Positions 1 to 6,106 of a stretch of 10,759 nt of DNA are shown piece after piece (position 1 is the stretch's first letter; each line of letters begins with the position of its first letter). The position numbers and the translations under genes are program-made. Where the stretch lies: NCBI GenBank assembly GCA_021787655.1, contig JAJYLM010000066.1:1-10759 (forward strand). The letters run 5' to 3'. The DNA comes from a bacterium (GTDB taxonomy: Bacteria > JAMCPX01). The notes below the pieces were generated by a model, which searched no databases, had not been told where the DNA came from, and saw only the letters and a list, made by a program, of their open reading frames with translations.

Positions 1-234
1 ATCATACGGCAGGCGTTAAAAAAACCGGCCGACGTGGTCCTGGTGACGACGGGGAACGACTACACCAACATCATGATAGCCCAGAAGATCAAGATCATCG
101 ACAAAACCATCAAGGTCATCATGCGGCTGTTCGATGTGAACCTGGTCGCCGTGTACACGGAGCTCGGTATAGAAGTCGTCTGTCCGACGAGTCTCACGAT
201 CGATGCGCTCCTCAAGATGCCGGGCATATCATAA
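1..234 (+). CDS. RCK/TrkA-N domain protein, C-terminal fragment
   Basis: This is the 3' end of a gene that begins before the window; the frame is open from base 1 and stops at 232-234 (TAA). The 77 visible residues read like the second half of a TrkA-N (RCK-N) Rossmann domain: the ADVVLVTTGND strand and turn, an alpha-helix with an NIMIAQK core, then a strand with VIMRLFD and a closing ELGIEVVCPTSLTIDALL segment. RCK-N domains bind NAD(H) or ATP/ADP on the cytoplasmic side of potassium uptake channels and gate them. The protein ends directly after RCK-N, so no RCK-C domain follows. Nine bases separate its stop from the next RCK gene, so the two are probably one operon and may form a mixed gating ring. 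Family call is fairly secure; the channel partner is not in view. Confidence 0.8.
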   Translation: MIRQALKKPADVVLVTTGNDYTNIMIAQKIKIIDKTIKVIMRLFDVNLVAVYTELGIEVVCPTSLTIDALLKMPGIS

Positions 235-243
235 GGGGGTACC

Positions 244-906
244 ATGTATATCATAATCGTCGGCGCCAGCAAGGCGGGTATCAATCTCACGAAAACACTT
301 CTGTCGGGCGGACACGAGGTGACGATCATCGATCAGGATAAGGCAAAGGTGACGGCGCTTTCGGAAACCTTCAACGATGCCATCATGCTGGGCAACGGAG
401 CCAGTGCCCCGGTGTTGAAGTTCGCCGGCGCAAACAGGGCGGATGTCGTCGCTGCACTCACCGGTGACGATGCGACCAACCTCGTCATATGCCAGCTGAC
501 CAAGCTCATGTTCATGACGCCGAGGACCATCTCCAGGGTTTCTGACCCTGCGAACGAGGAAATCTTTCAAAGCATCGGTGTTGATGCAACCATCAACTCG
601 ACACGGATATTGAATTACCTTATCGAAGAACAGGTGCAGGCAGGCGATGTCGTCGTACCGCTGTTCCCCCTGAAAGGCGGTGACGTCGAACTGGTCCAGG
701 TCGACGTTCCCAAGGGCTCACACATCATCGGAAAAAAGATAAAAGACCTCGGACTTCCGGAAGGTATCATCATCGTTTCCATCTACCGGGAAGACACGAC
801 GATCATCCCCAAGGGAGAAACGAGCTTTCAGCCCAACGACGAGGTTATTGCGATCGTCAAAAAAGAGCACATCGACAAGATACAGCAGATGTTCAAAGGT
901 GCTTAA
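244..906 (+). CDS. TrkA-family potassium channel regulatory subunit (RCK-N + RCK-C)
   Basis: 220-residue cytoplasmic protein with the size and order of a KtrA/TrkA-like subunit. Residues 1-125 form a Rossmann RCK-N domain: strand MYIIIVGASKAG, then HEVTIID with acidic D30 at the end of strand 2 for the nucleotide ribose, then the VAALTGDDATNLV core. Residues 135-220 form an RCK-C domain (GSHIIGKKIKDLGLPEG, then a GETSFQPNDEVIAIV closing strand). Such subunits bind NAD(H)/ATP and open or close a TrkH/KtrB-type channel. The usual GxGxxG loop is GASKAG here, with Ser9 replacing the central glycine, so nucleotide preference may differ. The start has a GGGGG Shine-Dalgarno run at 235-239, overlapping nothing upstream but lying right after the previous stop. 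No channel gene is visible; the next gene converges 8 bp away. Confidence 0.9.
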   Translation: MYIIIVGASKAGINLTKTLLSGGHEVTIIDQDKAKVTALSETFNDAIMLGNGASAPVLKFAGANRADVVAALTGDDATNLVICQLTKLMFMTPRTISRVSDPANEEIFQSIGVDATINSTRILNYLIEEQVQAGDVVVPLFPLKGGDVELVQVDVPKGSHIIGKKIKDLGLPEGIIIVSIYREDTTIIPKGETSFQPNDEVIAIVKKEHIDKIQQMFKGA

Positions 907-914
907 CCGGCTGG

Positions 915-1724
915 TTATTGCGCAGGGGCGTTGAGCCGCGCAATGATGCGGCGGTAAACCGCAGCAGAATACAGCAGGGCTATATGTCCCTTCAGGGCAA
1001 GAGCGTCGTTTTCCATGCCGTCCAGGGCAGCGTGACCCGCGGGAATGATAAGGTTATCCAGAGTCGACCACAGCGCGTAGGTTCCGGGGAACGGGTTTTT
1101 ATTCAGTTCGTTTAAAAAATCGCTTCCCGGCACCATCTCGCGCGCGTTCTTGCCGATGCCCAGCACCGCGATCTTTGTCCCCTGGTGAGGGCTCGCTATG
1201 GTGATGAGCCCTTTTATCCTTCCCCGTCCGCGGGGAGAATTTCCGTAGGAGCGCGACACAAGCCCGCCCATGCTGTGCCCCACGAGGTAGACCTGTTTCT
1301 CGCCCGTGGTGTCCGCGATATAGTCCATCTTGTCTGCCACACGCTCGGAGAGTTCACGGATGGACAGGGCCGGGGGATAGAGGTTGACCGTAAAGACCCG
1401 GTAGCCGGCAAGCGCAAGCCGTACCTGCAGAAAGAGGAAGCATGCCCTGTTCATCATGTATCCGTGGACGAGCAGAACAGGGGGATGTGACGTGTTACTC
1501 TTCCTGAGGAAGAGAGCGTCATAGTTGATGAAACCGAGCACGTATGTCAAGACCGAGACAAACATCAGAAAGGATTCCTGCAGGATCTCAAAAGCGACGG
1601 CAGCACCGCCGGTGAACGGCTTTGTCCGCGCGTTCAGGGCATCGTAGATCGCAAGGGTGAACTGGTTGACGGTAACGATGAGCACAACGATAAAAATCCA
1701 CAGAAAAATATCCAGGACAATCAT
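915..1724 (-). CDS. Membrane-anchored alpha/beta hydrolase (EstA/lipase-like)
   Basis: 269-residue serine hydrolase of the alpha/beta fold, closest in motifs to the EstA/lipase class-2 group (COG1075). Two hydrophobic stretches (about residues 4-20 and 48-66) precede the catalytic domain and suggest a membrane anchor. The catalytic domain shows the oxyanion strand LLVHGY (84-89), the nucleophile elbow GHSMGG with Ser151, a likely acid Asp223 in STLDNLIIP, and a likely His247 in KGHIALLYS. Likely substrate is an ester or lipid at the membrane; nothing here names it. The frame stays open upstream, but the ATG at 1724 is the right start: it overlaps the TGA of the upstream gene (ATGA) and has AAAGGAGG just before it. 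Translation is therefore probably coupled to the MshEN gene. The family call is strong, substrate unknown. Confidence 0.88.
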   Translation of the reverse strand: MIVLDIFLWIFIVVLIVTVNQFTLAIYDALNARTKPFTGGAAVAFEILQESFLMFVSVLTYVLGFINYDALFLRKSNTSHPPVLLVHGYMMNRACFLFLQVRLALAGYRVFTVNLYPPALSIRELSERVADKMDYIADTTGEKQVYLVGHSMGGLVSRSYGNSPRGRGRIKGLITIASPHQGTKIAVLGIGKNAREMVPGSDFLNELNKNPFPGTYALWSTLDNLIIPAGHAALDGMENDALALKGHIALLYSAAVYRRIIARLNAPAQ

Positions 1725-2944
1725 GACATCTTCCTCCTTTTCAGAACCAGGCTTTCGATAACCGAGGGAACCTGCTGGAGCAGGATCAGGAGTTCGCCGA
1801 TGTTCGTCGAGGCATACTCGCCGCCACCGTTGTCTCCGTACAGCATCTGCACGACCTTGCCCATGAAATGCACGGGAATAATGACGACCGACTTCGGCAG
1901 TTTTCCTCCCATCAGGAGGAAGAAGTCCCGGTTCAATTCCGAGGGCTGCGGCGGTCCGATAAAGTGTGCCCCTGTGTCGTGGACGAATTTGAAGATCGAC
2001 GGTTGATCCAGCGGAATGATGAGCTGCTTGATATTGAGCCGGTTGACGCCCTCGCCGGCGCCTTCCCATCCCATCGCAAAACCTTTCTGGATGATGAACA
2101 GCCCTGATCTCTTGAAGACGGACAGTGCATACCCCAGAACGACGGCTGCGATGTCGTCCCGCGATTCAGACTTTTCTATCAGGGACCGTGCTTCCCGGAG
2201 GTCTGCCGGGTGCTTGAGTTCAAGCGTCGTTTCCAGCTCCATGTCCTGCGACAGTTCGACCGTCGGTTTTTCCTGCACAGGCACCGGTGGTTCCACGGGT
2301 TTGTCCACCGGCCTGACCCCGTTCTTGAAATCTTCTTCTGTCGTGAGCTCTTCGTTGCTGCCGAGCGGTTTGAGGGACACGGTGTCGGCCGGCGGCTGAC
2401 GGGGGGGCGGTTCCGGTTTCTTTTCTACGGGCGGCGGCGCTGCGGCTGCGGATTTTTTGTTCATCCGTTCAGCCAAAAACTGGGCTGTGTCCTGCTTCGA
2501 CAGCGTGATGTAGCGGATATCGCGTTTGATCCGGTAATACTTTTCCAGCAGCAGGAGGAACTTGATCTCAGGGACCACATACGGTTTTACGTTCAGGCCT
2601 GTGACGAACGACAGCTCGTCGAGTGCATCGAGCCTGCCCGGGTCCATCATGAGGACAGTCAGGTGCTTTTCCTTCGCATCGAACGGTATGACCCTGAACT
2701 TCTTGACAAGGCTCACGGGGATGAGCCGGAGGGTGTTGGTCGGAATGTTGTTCAGGCTGTCCAGCGACACGGGCTGCAGGCGGTGATACCGTGCAAGGTG
2801 CTTTTCGAGCGCATCCTCGTTGAGCGCACCGGATTCTATGAGGTTCGTTCCGAGCCTTCCGCCGAAGATGACCTGGGCGTTCATGGCCTCGGTGAGCTGG
2901 TCGTTGGTTATGATTTTTTGCTGTACGAGAAAATCACCGAACAT
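1721..2944 (-). CDS. GspE/PilB N-terminal (MshEN-type) domain protein with proline-rich linker and GAF-like C-terminal region
   Basis: 407-residue cytoplasmic protein. Residues 1-140 resemble the N-terminal domain of secretion and pilus ATPases GspE/PilB/MshE (RLGTNLIESG at 30-39; DPGRLDALDELSFVTGLNVKP at 101-121, quoted here only as far as needed). MshEN domains of this type can bind cyclic di-GMP. No Walker A or B ATPase domain follows; instead residues about 165-230 are Pro/Glu/Lys-rich with PPP at 170-172 and 179-181. Residues 250-400 form a compact alpha/beta domain that looks GAF-like. A stop codon lies in frame 12 bases upstream, so the ATG at 2944 is the only sensible start although it lacks a clear Shine-Dalgarno. 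It probably acts as a stand-alone sensor or adaptor near pili or secretion machinery; that role is inference. First gene of an operon with the hydrolase. Confidence 0.82.
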   Translation of the reverse strand: MFGDFLVQQKIITNDQLTEAMNAQVIFGGRLGTNLIESGALNEDALEKHLARYHRLQPVSLDSLNNIPTNTLRLIPVSLVKKFRVIPFDAKEKHLTVLMMDPGRLDALDELSFVTGLNVKPYVVPEIKFLLLLEKYYRIKRDIRYITLSKQDTAQFLAERMNKKSAAAAPPPVEKKPEPPPRQPPADTVSLKPLGSNEELTTEEDFKNGVRPVDKPVEPPVPVQEKPTVELSQDMELETTLELKHPADLREARSLIEKSESRDDIAAVVLGYALSVFKRSGLFIIQKGFAMGWEGAGEGVNRLNIKQLIIPLDQPSIFKFVHDTGAHFIGPPQPSELNRDFFLLMGGKLPKSVVIIPVHFMGKVVQMLYGDNGGGEYASTNIGELLILLQQVPSVIESLVLKRRKMS

Positions 2945-3019
2945 AGGAGCATCGTATCAGACTTTATGTAAAATTGCCACAGGTGTTGAGGACAGCGATG
3001 AAAAGGTTACCAGGCAAAG

Positions 3020-3047
3020 GGTTGTTCGCTTCTGCCCGTGAACGACC
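3020..3047. repeat. Imperfect hairpin GGTTGTTCGC / GTGAACGACC
   Basis: The arms 3020-3029 and 3038-3047 pair over ten positions including two G-T wobbles, leaving the loop TTCTGCCC. It directly follows AAAG and shares two bases with the next palindrome, so only one of the two can form at a time. Confidence 0.55.
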
Positions 3048-3064
3048 ACCACCAATGGTGGTGG
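3046..3064. repeat. Perfect palindrome CCACCACCA-A-TGGTGGTGG
   Basis: Nine-base arms (3046-3054 and 3056-3064) are exact reverse complements around a single central A. It carries the same ACCACC/GGTGGT theme as the hairpin at 3193-3215. Confidence 0.8.
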
Positions 3065-3083
3065 CTCCTGAAAATCCACAAAA

Positions 3084-3166
3084 TGTCATTCCCGTGGAAA
3101 CGGGAATCCAGTTCTTCATCATTTTCGTATTAAATTTTCTGGATTCCCACTTGCGTGGGAATGACA
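3084..3166. repeat. Inverted pair of ATTCCC-N8-GGGAAT repeats (dRS3/MITE-like)
   Basis: Two 28-bp units face each other, 3084-3111 and 3139-3166, each running from TGTCATTCCC to GGGAATCCAG in its own direction and separated by a 27-bp AT-rich loop. The ten outer bases on each side of both units are identical in inverted orientation. Each unit is itself a hairpin: ATTCCCGT GGAA ACGGGAAT and ATTCCCAC TTGC GTGGGAAT. The inner two stem bases differ between units but stay paired. The ATTCCC-N8-GGGAAT pattern matches the dRS3 repeat described in Neisseria and similar intergenic repeats in many proteobacteria. No target-site duplication is visible. Confidence 0.85.
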
Positions 3167-3192
3167 GAAAACTGGCAAAGCCAACTCTCCAT

Positions 3193-3215
3193 AACCACCG
3201 TCAAAGACGGTGGTT
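3193..3215. repeat. Strong hairpin AACCACCGTC-AAA-GACGGTGGTT
   Basis: Ten-base perfect arms (3193-3202, 3206-3215) with an AAA loop, followed on the + strand by TT then C (a four-T run at 3214-3217). It could act as a terminator only for + strand RNA, but no + strand gene precedes it, so a repeat or mobile-element end is more likely. Confidence 0.75.
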
Positions 3216-3303
3216 TTCTACGTTAATCTAAAAATGACGTTCTCTGCCCGACGTCTCAAACTCTTTCCTTATCGCTGTACCGGAAAGAAGGATCTTTTTC
3301 GGG

Positions 3304-4449
3304 TCAATCCTTGAGCAGGTCTCTCGCGATCATGTACCGCTGGATCTCCGAGGTACCTTCGAAAATCCTGTACGCGCGGATGTCGCGGAACATCCGTTCC
3401 ACCTTTGTCTCCCGCATGAACCCCATGCCCCCGTGAATCTGGAGCACGCGGTCTGCAACCCTGAATGCGGACTCTGTTGCAAACAGCTTCGTCATGCTCG
3501 ACTGGGTCCGGATATCCTCGCCGCTGTCGAACCGAAACGCGGTATCCGCGAGCATCCGGTCTGCTGCAAAGAGCTCGGTCGCGCTGTCCGCAAGCATCCA
3601 CTGGATTGCCTCGAACTCTGCGATCGGTTTGCCGAACTGCTTCCTGAGCTTCGCATAGTCGACACCCATGGAGAGCAGGCGCTCGCCGATGCCGATCGCC
3701 GACGCAGCTGCCGACAACCGTCCCTCGTTGAGCGTCTTCATGGCTGTTTTAAAACCGCTGCCCGCTGCCCCTATGAGTCCTGCGTCGGGAACGAAACAGT
3801 CTTCGAAGATCACCTCTGCCTGGAGCCACCCTTTTCCTCCCATGGTGTTATGCAGTGCCCCGATGCTCAGCCCGGGTGCCCCCTTTTCTACGAGAAAGGC
3901 GGAGATCCCTCCGCGCGCGCGCTTCTCCTTGTCCGTGACCGCGATGACCGTAAAGATGTCCGCGATCGGGGCATTGGTGATGAAGTGCTTCATGCCGTTG
4001 AGCAGCCACCCTCCGCCGGTCTTCACTGCCGTCGTGGCGATGGCCGACGCATCCGATCCTGCCCCGGGTTCCGTGAGGGCGAACGCAGCGATGGCAGCAC
4101 CGCCCGCGAGCACCGGCAGATAGCGGCTCTTCTGATCCTCGCTGCCGTCATTGACGATCGCCATGGACCCGATGCCGTTGTTGATACTCATCCGTGCCCG
4201 GATGGCGTCGTGGGACTTCGAGAGTTCTTTCAGGACAAAGCAGTAATCGAGCAGGTTCATACCGGCACCGCCGTAGGATGCCGGGATACGAAGACCGAAC
4301 AGTCCGAGGTCTTTCATCCGGGTGACCAGTGGTTCCGGCAGGGTCCCGGTTTCCTCGATGGCGTCTTCTGCCGGAATACATTCATCCCTGACGAACCGGG
4401 ATATCTCCCCGATAAAGTGCCGGGCTTCCTCTGTTATCCGGTTATCCAT
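3304..4449 (-). CDS. Acyl-CoA dehydrogenase
   Basis: 381-residue flavoenzyme of the normal length for the family (COG1960). It oxidises acyl-CoA to trans-2-enoyl-CoA in the cytoplasm and hands electrons to an electron-transferring flavoprotein. Visible marks: an N-terminal helical domain (1-120), the FAD-contact segment ALTEPGAGSD (124-133) in the central beta domain, LRKQFGKP (268-275), QIHGGMGF (337-344), and the catalytic-base segment YRIFEGTSEIQR with Glu364. All key residues are present, so it should be active. Chain-length preference cannot be read from the sequence, and no ETF, thiolase or CoA ligase gene is in view. It starts 20 nt after the efp stop with a weak ribosome binding site, so it is probably co-transcribed with efp and expressed at a lower level. 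Confidence 0.95.
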   Translation of the reverse strand: MDNRITEEARHFIGEISRFVRDECIPAEDAIEETGTLPEPLVTRMKDLGLFGLRIPASYGGAGMNLLDYCFVLKELSKSHDAIRARMSINNGIGSMAIVNDGSEDQKSRYLPVLAGGAAIAAFALTEPGAGSDASAIATTAVKTGGGWLLNGMKHFITNAPIADIFTVIAVTDKEKRARGGISAFLVEKGAPGLSIGALHNTMGGKGWLQAEVIFEDCFVPDAGLIGAAGSGFKTAMKTLNEGRLSAAASAIGIGERLLSMGVDYAKLRKQFGKPIAEFEAIQWMLADSATELFAADRMLADTAFRFDSGEDIRTQSSMTKLFATESAFRVADRVLQIHGGMGFMRETKVERMFRDIRAYRIFEGTSEIQRYMIARDLLKD

Positions 4450-4469
4450 AGACAGCTCGGATCAGCCTG

Positions 4470-5042
4470 TTACTTTTTTGTCTGCACCCGTTCGATGTAG
4501 TTGCCTTCTGTGGTGTCCACCTTGATCCTGGTGCCGACCTCGATAAACTGCGGCACCTGAACGACGAGTCCGGTTTCCAGTTTTGCCGGCTTCGTTGTAT
4601 TAGTGATCGTTGCGGTCTTGAGGTTCGGCTCTGTTTCGACGACGTTGAGTTCGACGGTCAGGGGAAGATCGATGTTGATCGGCTTTCCCTCGTAGAAGGA
4701 GATTGCGACCTTTGAATTCGTAACGATGTACTGGATGGCCTCGCCCACGGTCTCTTCACTGAGCGGGTACTGCTCGTAGGTTTCCGTGTCCATGAACACG
4801 TAGTGGTCGTCCTCCTTGTAGAGGTACTCCATCTCCTTTTCGTCGAACGTGACCTTCTCGACCTTGTCCTCGGGCCTGAACCTGTTTTCGAGGTTCGAGC
4901 CTGTTTTGATATTCTTGAGTTTTGTCTGGACCATGCCACGCCAGTTTCCCGGCGTTACGTGGTTGACGTTCAAAACCCTGTAAAGATCCTTGTTAAACTC
5001 TATGATCATACCGACCCTCAGTGCGGTTGATGGTACCAACAT
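4470..5042 (-). CDS. efp: Elongation factor P
   Basis: 190-residue EF-P, the usual length, with three beta-barrel domains (about 1-65, 66-130, 131-190). EF-P enters the ribosomal E site and speeds peptide-bond formation at polyproline stretches. Family marks are MLVPSTALRVGMIIEF at the start, QTKLKNIKTG (39-48), the SEETVGEAIQYI helix and the TATITNTTKPAKLETGLVV run in domain III. The tip loop reads TPGNWRGMVQ: Asn33 aligns with the lysine or arginine that most EF-Ps carry and modify (Lys34 in E. coli, by ungapped alignment through KLKN). It may therefore work unmodified or belong to a non-lysine subfamily. The start is supported by AGGAGG five bases upstream. No EpmA, EpmB or EarP gene is visible. 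Confidence 0.96.
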   Translation of the reverse strand: MLVPSTALRVGMIIEFNKDLYRVLNVNHVTPGNWRGMVQTKLKNIKTGSNLENRFRPEDKVEKVTFDEKEMEYLYKEDDHYVFMDTETYEQYPLSEETVGEAIQYIVTNSKVAISFYEGKPINIDLPLTVELNVVETEPNLKTATITNTTKPAKLETGLVVQVPQFIEVGTRIKVDTTEGNYIERVQTKK

Positions 5043-5236
5043 ATGTGCCTCCTCATTTTTTTCGGGTTTAAGAGCTTAACAACAAATAAACGGAATATGC
5101 AAGTTTTTTTGTCCCGCAAACCGGCGGTCCAAACGAACGATCCATGACACGACAGCGCTGCATACCGCTCCGCGGTATCCAGCGCTGAAGGACCTGCCGT
5201 ACTGTCCGCGGCGTTCAGCGAACCCCGCGGTTCGAG
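5043..5236. other. Intergenic region with efp leader and a cluster of inverted repeats
   Basis: 194 bp between the dehydratase pair and efp, both on the - strand. Its lower part (5043-5110) is AT-rich and must include the efp promoter; TTGCAT on the - strand is a possible -35 but no good -10 goes with it. The upper part (5153-5234) can form consecutive hairpins: 5153-5187 (separate entry), 5183-5220 (CGCTGAA/TTCAGCG ends, which would compete with the first), and 5219-5234 (CGAACC-CCGC-GGTTCG) lying 2 bases past the dehydratase stop. None is followed by a U-run on the - strand, so an intrinsic terminator is not supported. Confidence 0.6.
5153..5187. repeat. Long near-perfect hairpin with ATACCGC/GCGGTAT core
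   Basis: Arms CAGCGCTG (5153-5160) and CAGCGCTG (5180-5187) pair, then a C-C mismatch, then ATACCGC (5162-5168) pairs with GCGGTAT (5172-5178) around a TCC loop. That is 15 pairs in 35 nt. The 7-base core arms recur in the palindrome inside pilD at 10662-10694. Confidence 0.75.
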
Positions 5237-5632
5237 CTACCCCAGATCCACCTCTGCATAGGCGTTGTTGATGACCTCCTCGCCGGTCTGTTTCTTCGCG
5301 ATGAGTTCGCAGCGCGCGGTCGAGTTCTCTATGGTGGTGACCTTTCCGGTTATCGTAATGGTGTCTTCCGGCAGGACGGGCTTTGCAAAACGTACCTTGA
5401 GCTTCTTGACCTTGTAGGGATCGTGCGACCATTCGGACACGGTCTGCATGACGAACGCCATGGTACACAGTCCCTGCAGAATAGCTCCTCCGAGGCCGAC
5501 CATCTTGCCGAATTCGGCGTCGATGTGGATGGGATTAAAGTCCCCCGAGGCGCCGGCATAAAAGATAGGCCTGTATTTGTCCACCTCTTTTTGCAGGGTG
5601 AAAATGTCTCCGATTTTTGCAGTGATTGCCAT
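5237..5632 (-). CDS. MaoC-type (R)-specific hydratase/dehydratase, HadB-like catalytic subunit
   Basis: 131-residue single hot-dog domain. The hydratase-2 motif is clear: YAGASGDFNPIHID (25-38) with the catalytic pair Asp31 and His36 and supporting Asn33, then GGAILQGLC. These enzymes interconvert (R)-3-hydroxyacyl and trans-2-enoyl thioesters (CoA or ACP) in the cytoplasm. Its length and its partner upstream match the HadB half of the HadA/HadB dehydratase of mycobacteria and the similar pairs found in other bacteria. The gene lies 15 nt after the partner's stop, and AGGAGG falls in that gap, so the two are translated from one message. Substrate is not set by sequence; PHA metabolism, fatty acid synthesis or beta-oxidation all remain possible. 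Confidence 0.88.
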   Translation of the reverse strand: MAITAKIGDIFTLQKEVDKYRPIFYAGASGDFNPIHIDAEFGKMVGLGGAILQGLCTMAFVMQTVSEWSHDPYKVKKLKVRFAKPVLPEDTITITGKVTTIENSTARCELIAKKQTGEEVINNAYAEVDLG

Positions 5633-5647
5633 GATTCTCTCCTCCTG

Positions 5648-6088
5648 TTACCTTCTGATAACGAACGTCCACTTGCCCCTGGTCACGGTGCTGCCGTCCG
5701 ATTTCTTTTTTGAAATACCGCCCGCGACGACGAAGTCCTTGTCGCCCTTCTCGTAGATGTCGGCGACATAAGCCTCGGTAACAATGACATCGCCCGGCCG
5801 GACGACATCGACAAATTCATATTCCTGTTCTCCGTGCACAAGCATGGGAAGATTGAGCGCAAGTTCACGGTCGAACATGACCTGGGCCACGGCGTCCTTC
5901 GTATACACGACGGCAAACATCGGCGGTGCAATGAGGCCCTTGTAGCGGCTCTGCTGCGCCTTTTGCTCGTCCATGTACAGCGGGTTCAGGTCGCCGACGG
6001 CAGTTGCATACTCTTTGACCTTCTCCTTGCACACCTCATATTCCACCGGAGGGTATTTCTTGCCGATGAACTTTTTGTCTACAGCCAT
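5648..6088 (-). CDS. FAS1-like MaoC dehydratase N-domain protein, HadA-like non-catalytic subunit
   Basis: 146-residue hot-dog domain of the MaoC_dehydrat_N / FAS1-DH type. The segment YATAVGDLNPLYMDEQ keeps Asp33 and Asn35 but has Tyr38 where catalytic subunits have histidine, so this chain is probably not the catalytic one. Other marks are KGLIAPPMFAVVY (50-62) and LVHGEQEYEFVDVVRPGD (83-100), typical of HadA/HadC-like subunits that shape the acyl-chain tunnel. With the HadB-like neighbour it should form a heterodimer acting on 3-hydroxyacyl thioesters. The start is marked by GAGGAGGT five bases before ATG. It is the first gene of the two-gene operon. Confidence 0.85.
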   Translation of the reverse strand: MAVDKKFIGKKYPPVEYEVCKEKVKEYATAVGDLNPLYMDEQKAQQSRYKGLIAPPMFAVVYTKDAVAQVMFDRELALNLPMLVHGEQEYEFVDVVRPGDVIVTEAYVADIYEKGDKDFVVAGGISKKKSDGSTVTRGKWTFVIRR

Positions 6089-6106
6089 TGTTACCTCCTC
6101 AATTTA

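Larger units (their letters stand above)
3007..3217. mobile_element. Possible non-autonomous IS200/IS605-like (PATE-type) remnant
   Basis: Hypothesis only. A hairpin-rich left end and a strong right hairpin share the ACCACC/GGTGGT theme and bracket an unrelated repeat pair. The left side carries TTAC at 3007-3010 and AAAG at 3016-3019, immediately followed by a 10-pair hairpin (3020-3047) that abuts a 9-bp palindrome (3046-3064). The right side carries a 10-bp hairpin with an AAA loop (3193-3215). IS200/IS605 elements carry subterminal hairpins and short guide and cleavage tetranucleotides (TTAC and AAAG in IS608). There is no transposase here, and the right cleavage site is not evident, so the boundaries are guesses. 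Confidence 0.25.
2945..3303. other. Repeat-rich intergenic spacer, no gene seen
   Basis: This 359-bp spacer between the MshEN gene and the acyl-CoA dehydrogenase, both on the - strand, has no convincing coding frame. From 3007 to 3217 it is packed with inverted repeats, listed separately. The parts outside are 2945-3006, which must hold the promoter of the MshEN operon (I could not pick a convincing -35/-10 pair), and 3218-3303, AT-rich then ending in a weak imperfect hairpin (3278-3303) beside the acyl-CoA dehydrogenase stop. Base composition in 3071-3240 is visibly lower in GC than the flanking genes. Confidence 0.75.

Noticed and set aside
1725..2069. N-terminal extension of the hydrolase frame up to 2069
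   Set aside because: The extra 115 residues are Arg/Gly-rich shadow of the MshEN gene; the ATGA overlap and AGGAGG support the start at 1724.
2210..2971. + strand open frame opposite the MshEN gene
   Set aside because: Phe/Arg/Gly-rich shadow with no motif, and the - strand gene has clear domain marks.
2950..2985. Sigma-54 promoter before the MshEN gene (TGGCA on the - strand)
   Set aside because: The matching -12 GC element is missing at the required spacing.
3040..3215. CRISPR array from the repeated hairpins
   Set aside because: Repeats are inverted rather than direct, unevenly spaced, and there are only two of each kind.
3278..3303. Imperfect hairpin after the acyl-CoA dehydrogenase stop as a terminator
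   Set aside because: About eight pairs with an internal loop and no T-run on the - strand.
3433..4500. Long + strand open frame opposite the acyl-CoA dehydrogenase
   Set aside because: Product is rich in Cys, His and Arg with no family resemblance; a composition shadow of a firmly identified gene.
5219..5234. Hairpin right after the dehydratase stop as an intrinsic terminator
   Set aside because: Six-pair stem but no U-run follows on the - strand; the T-run at 5104-5110 is on the + strand and too far away.
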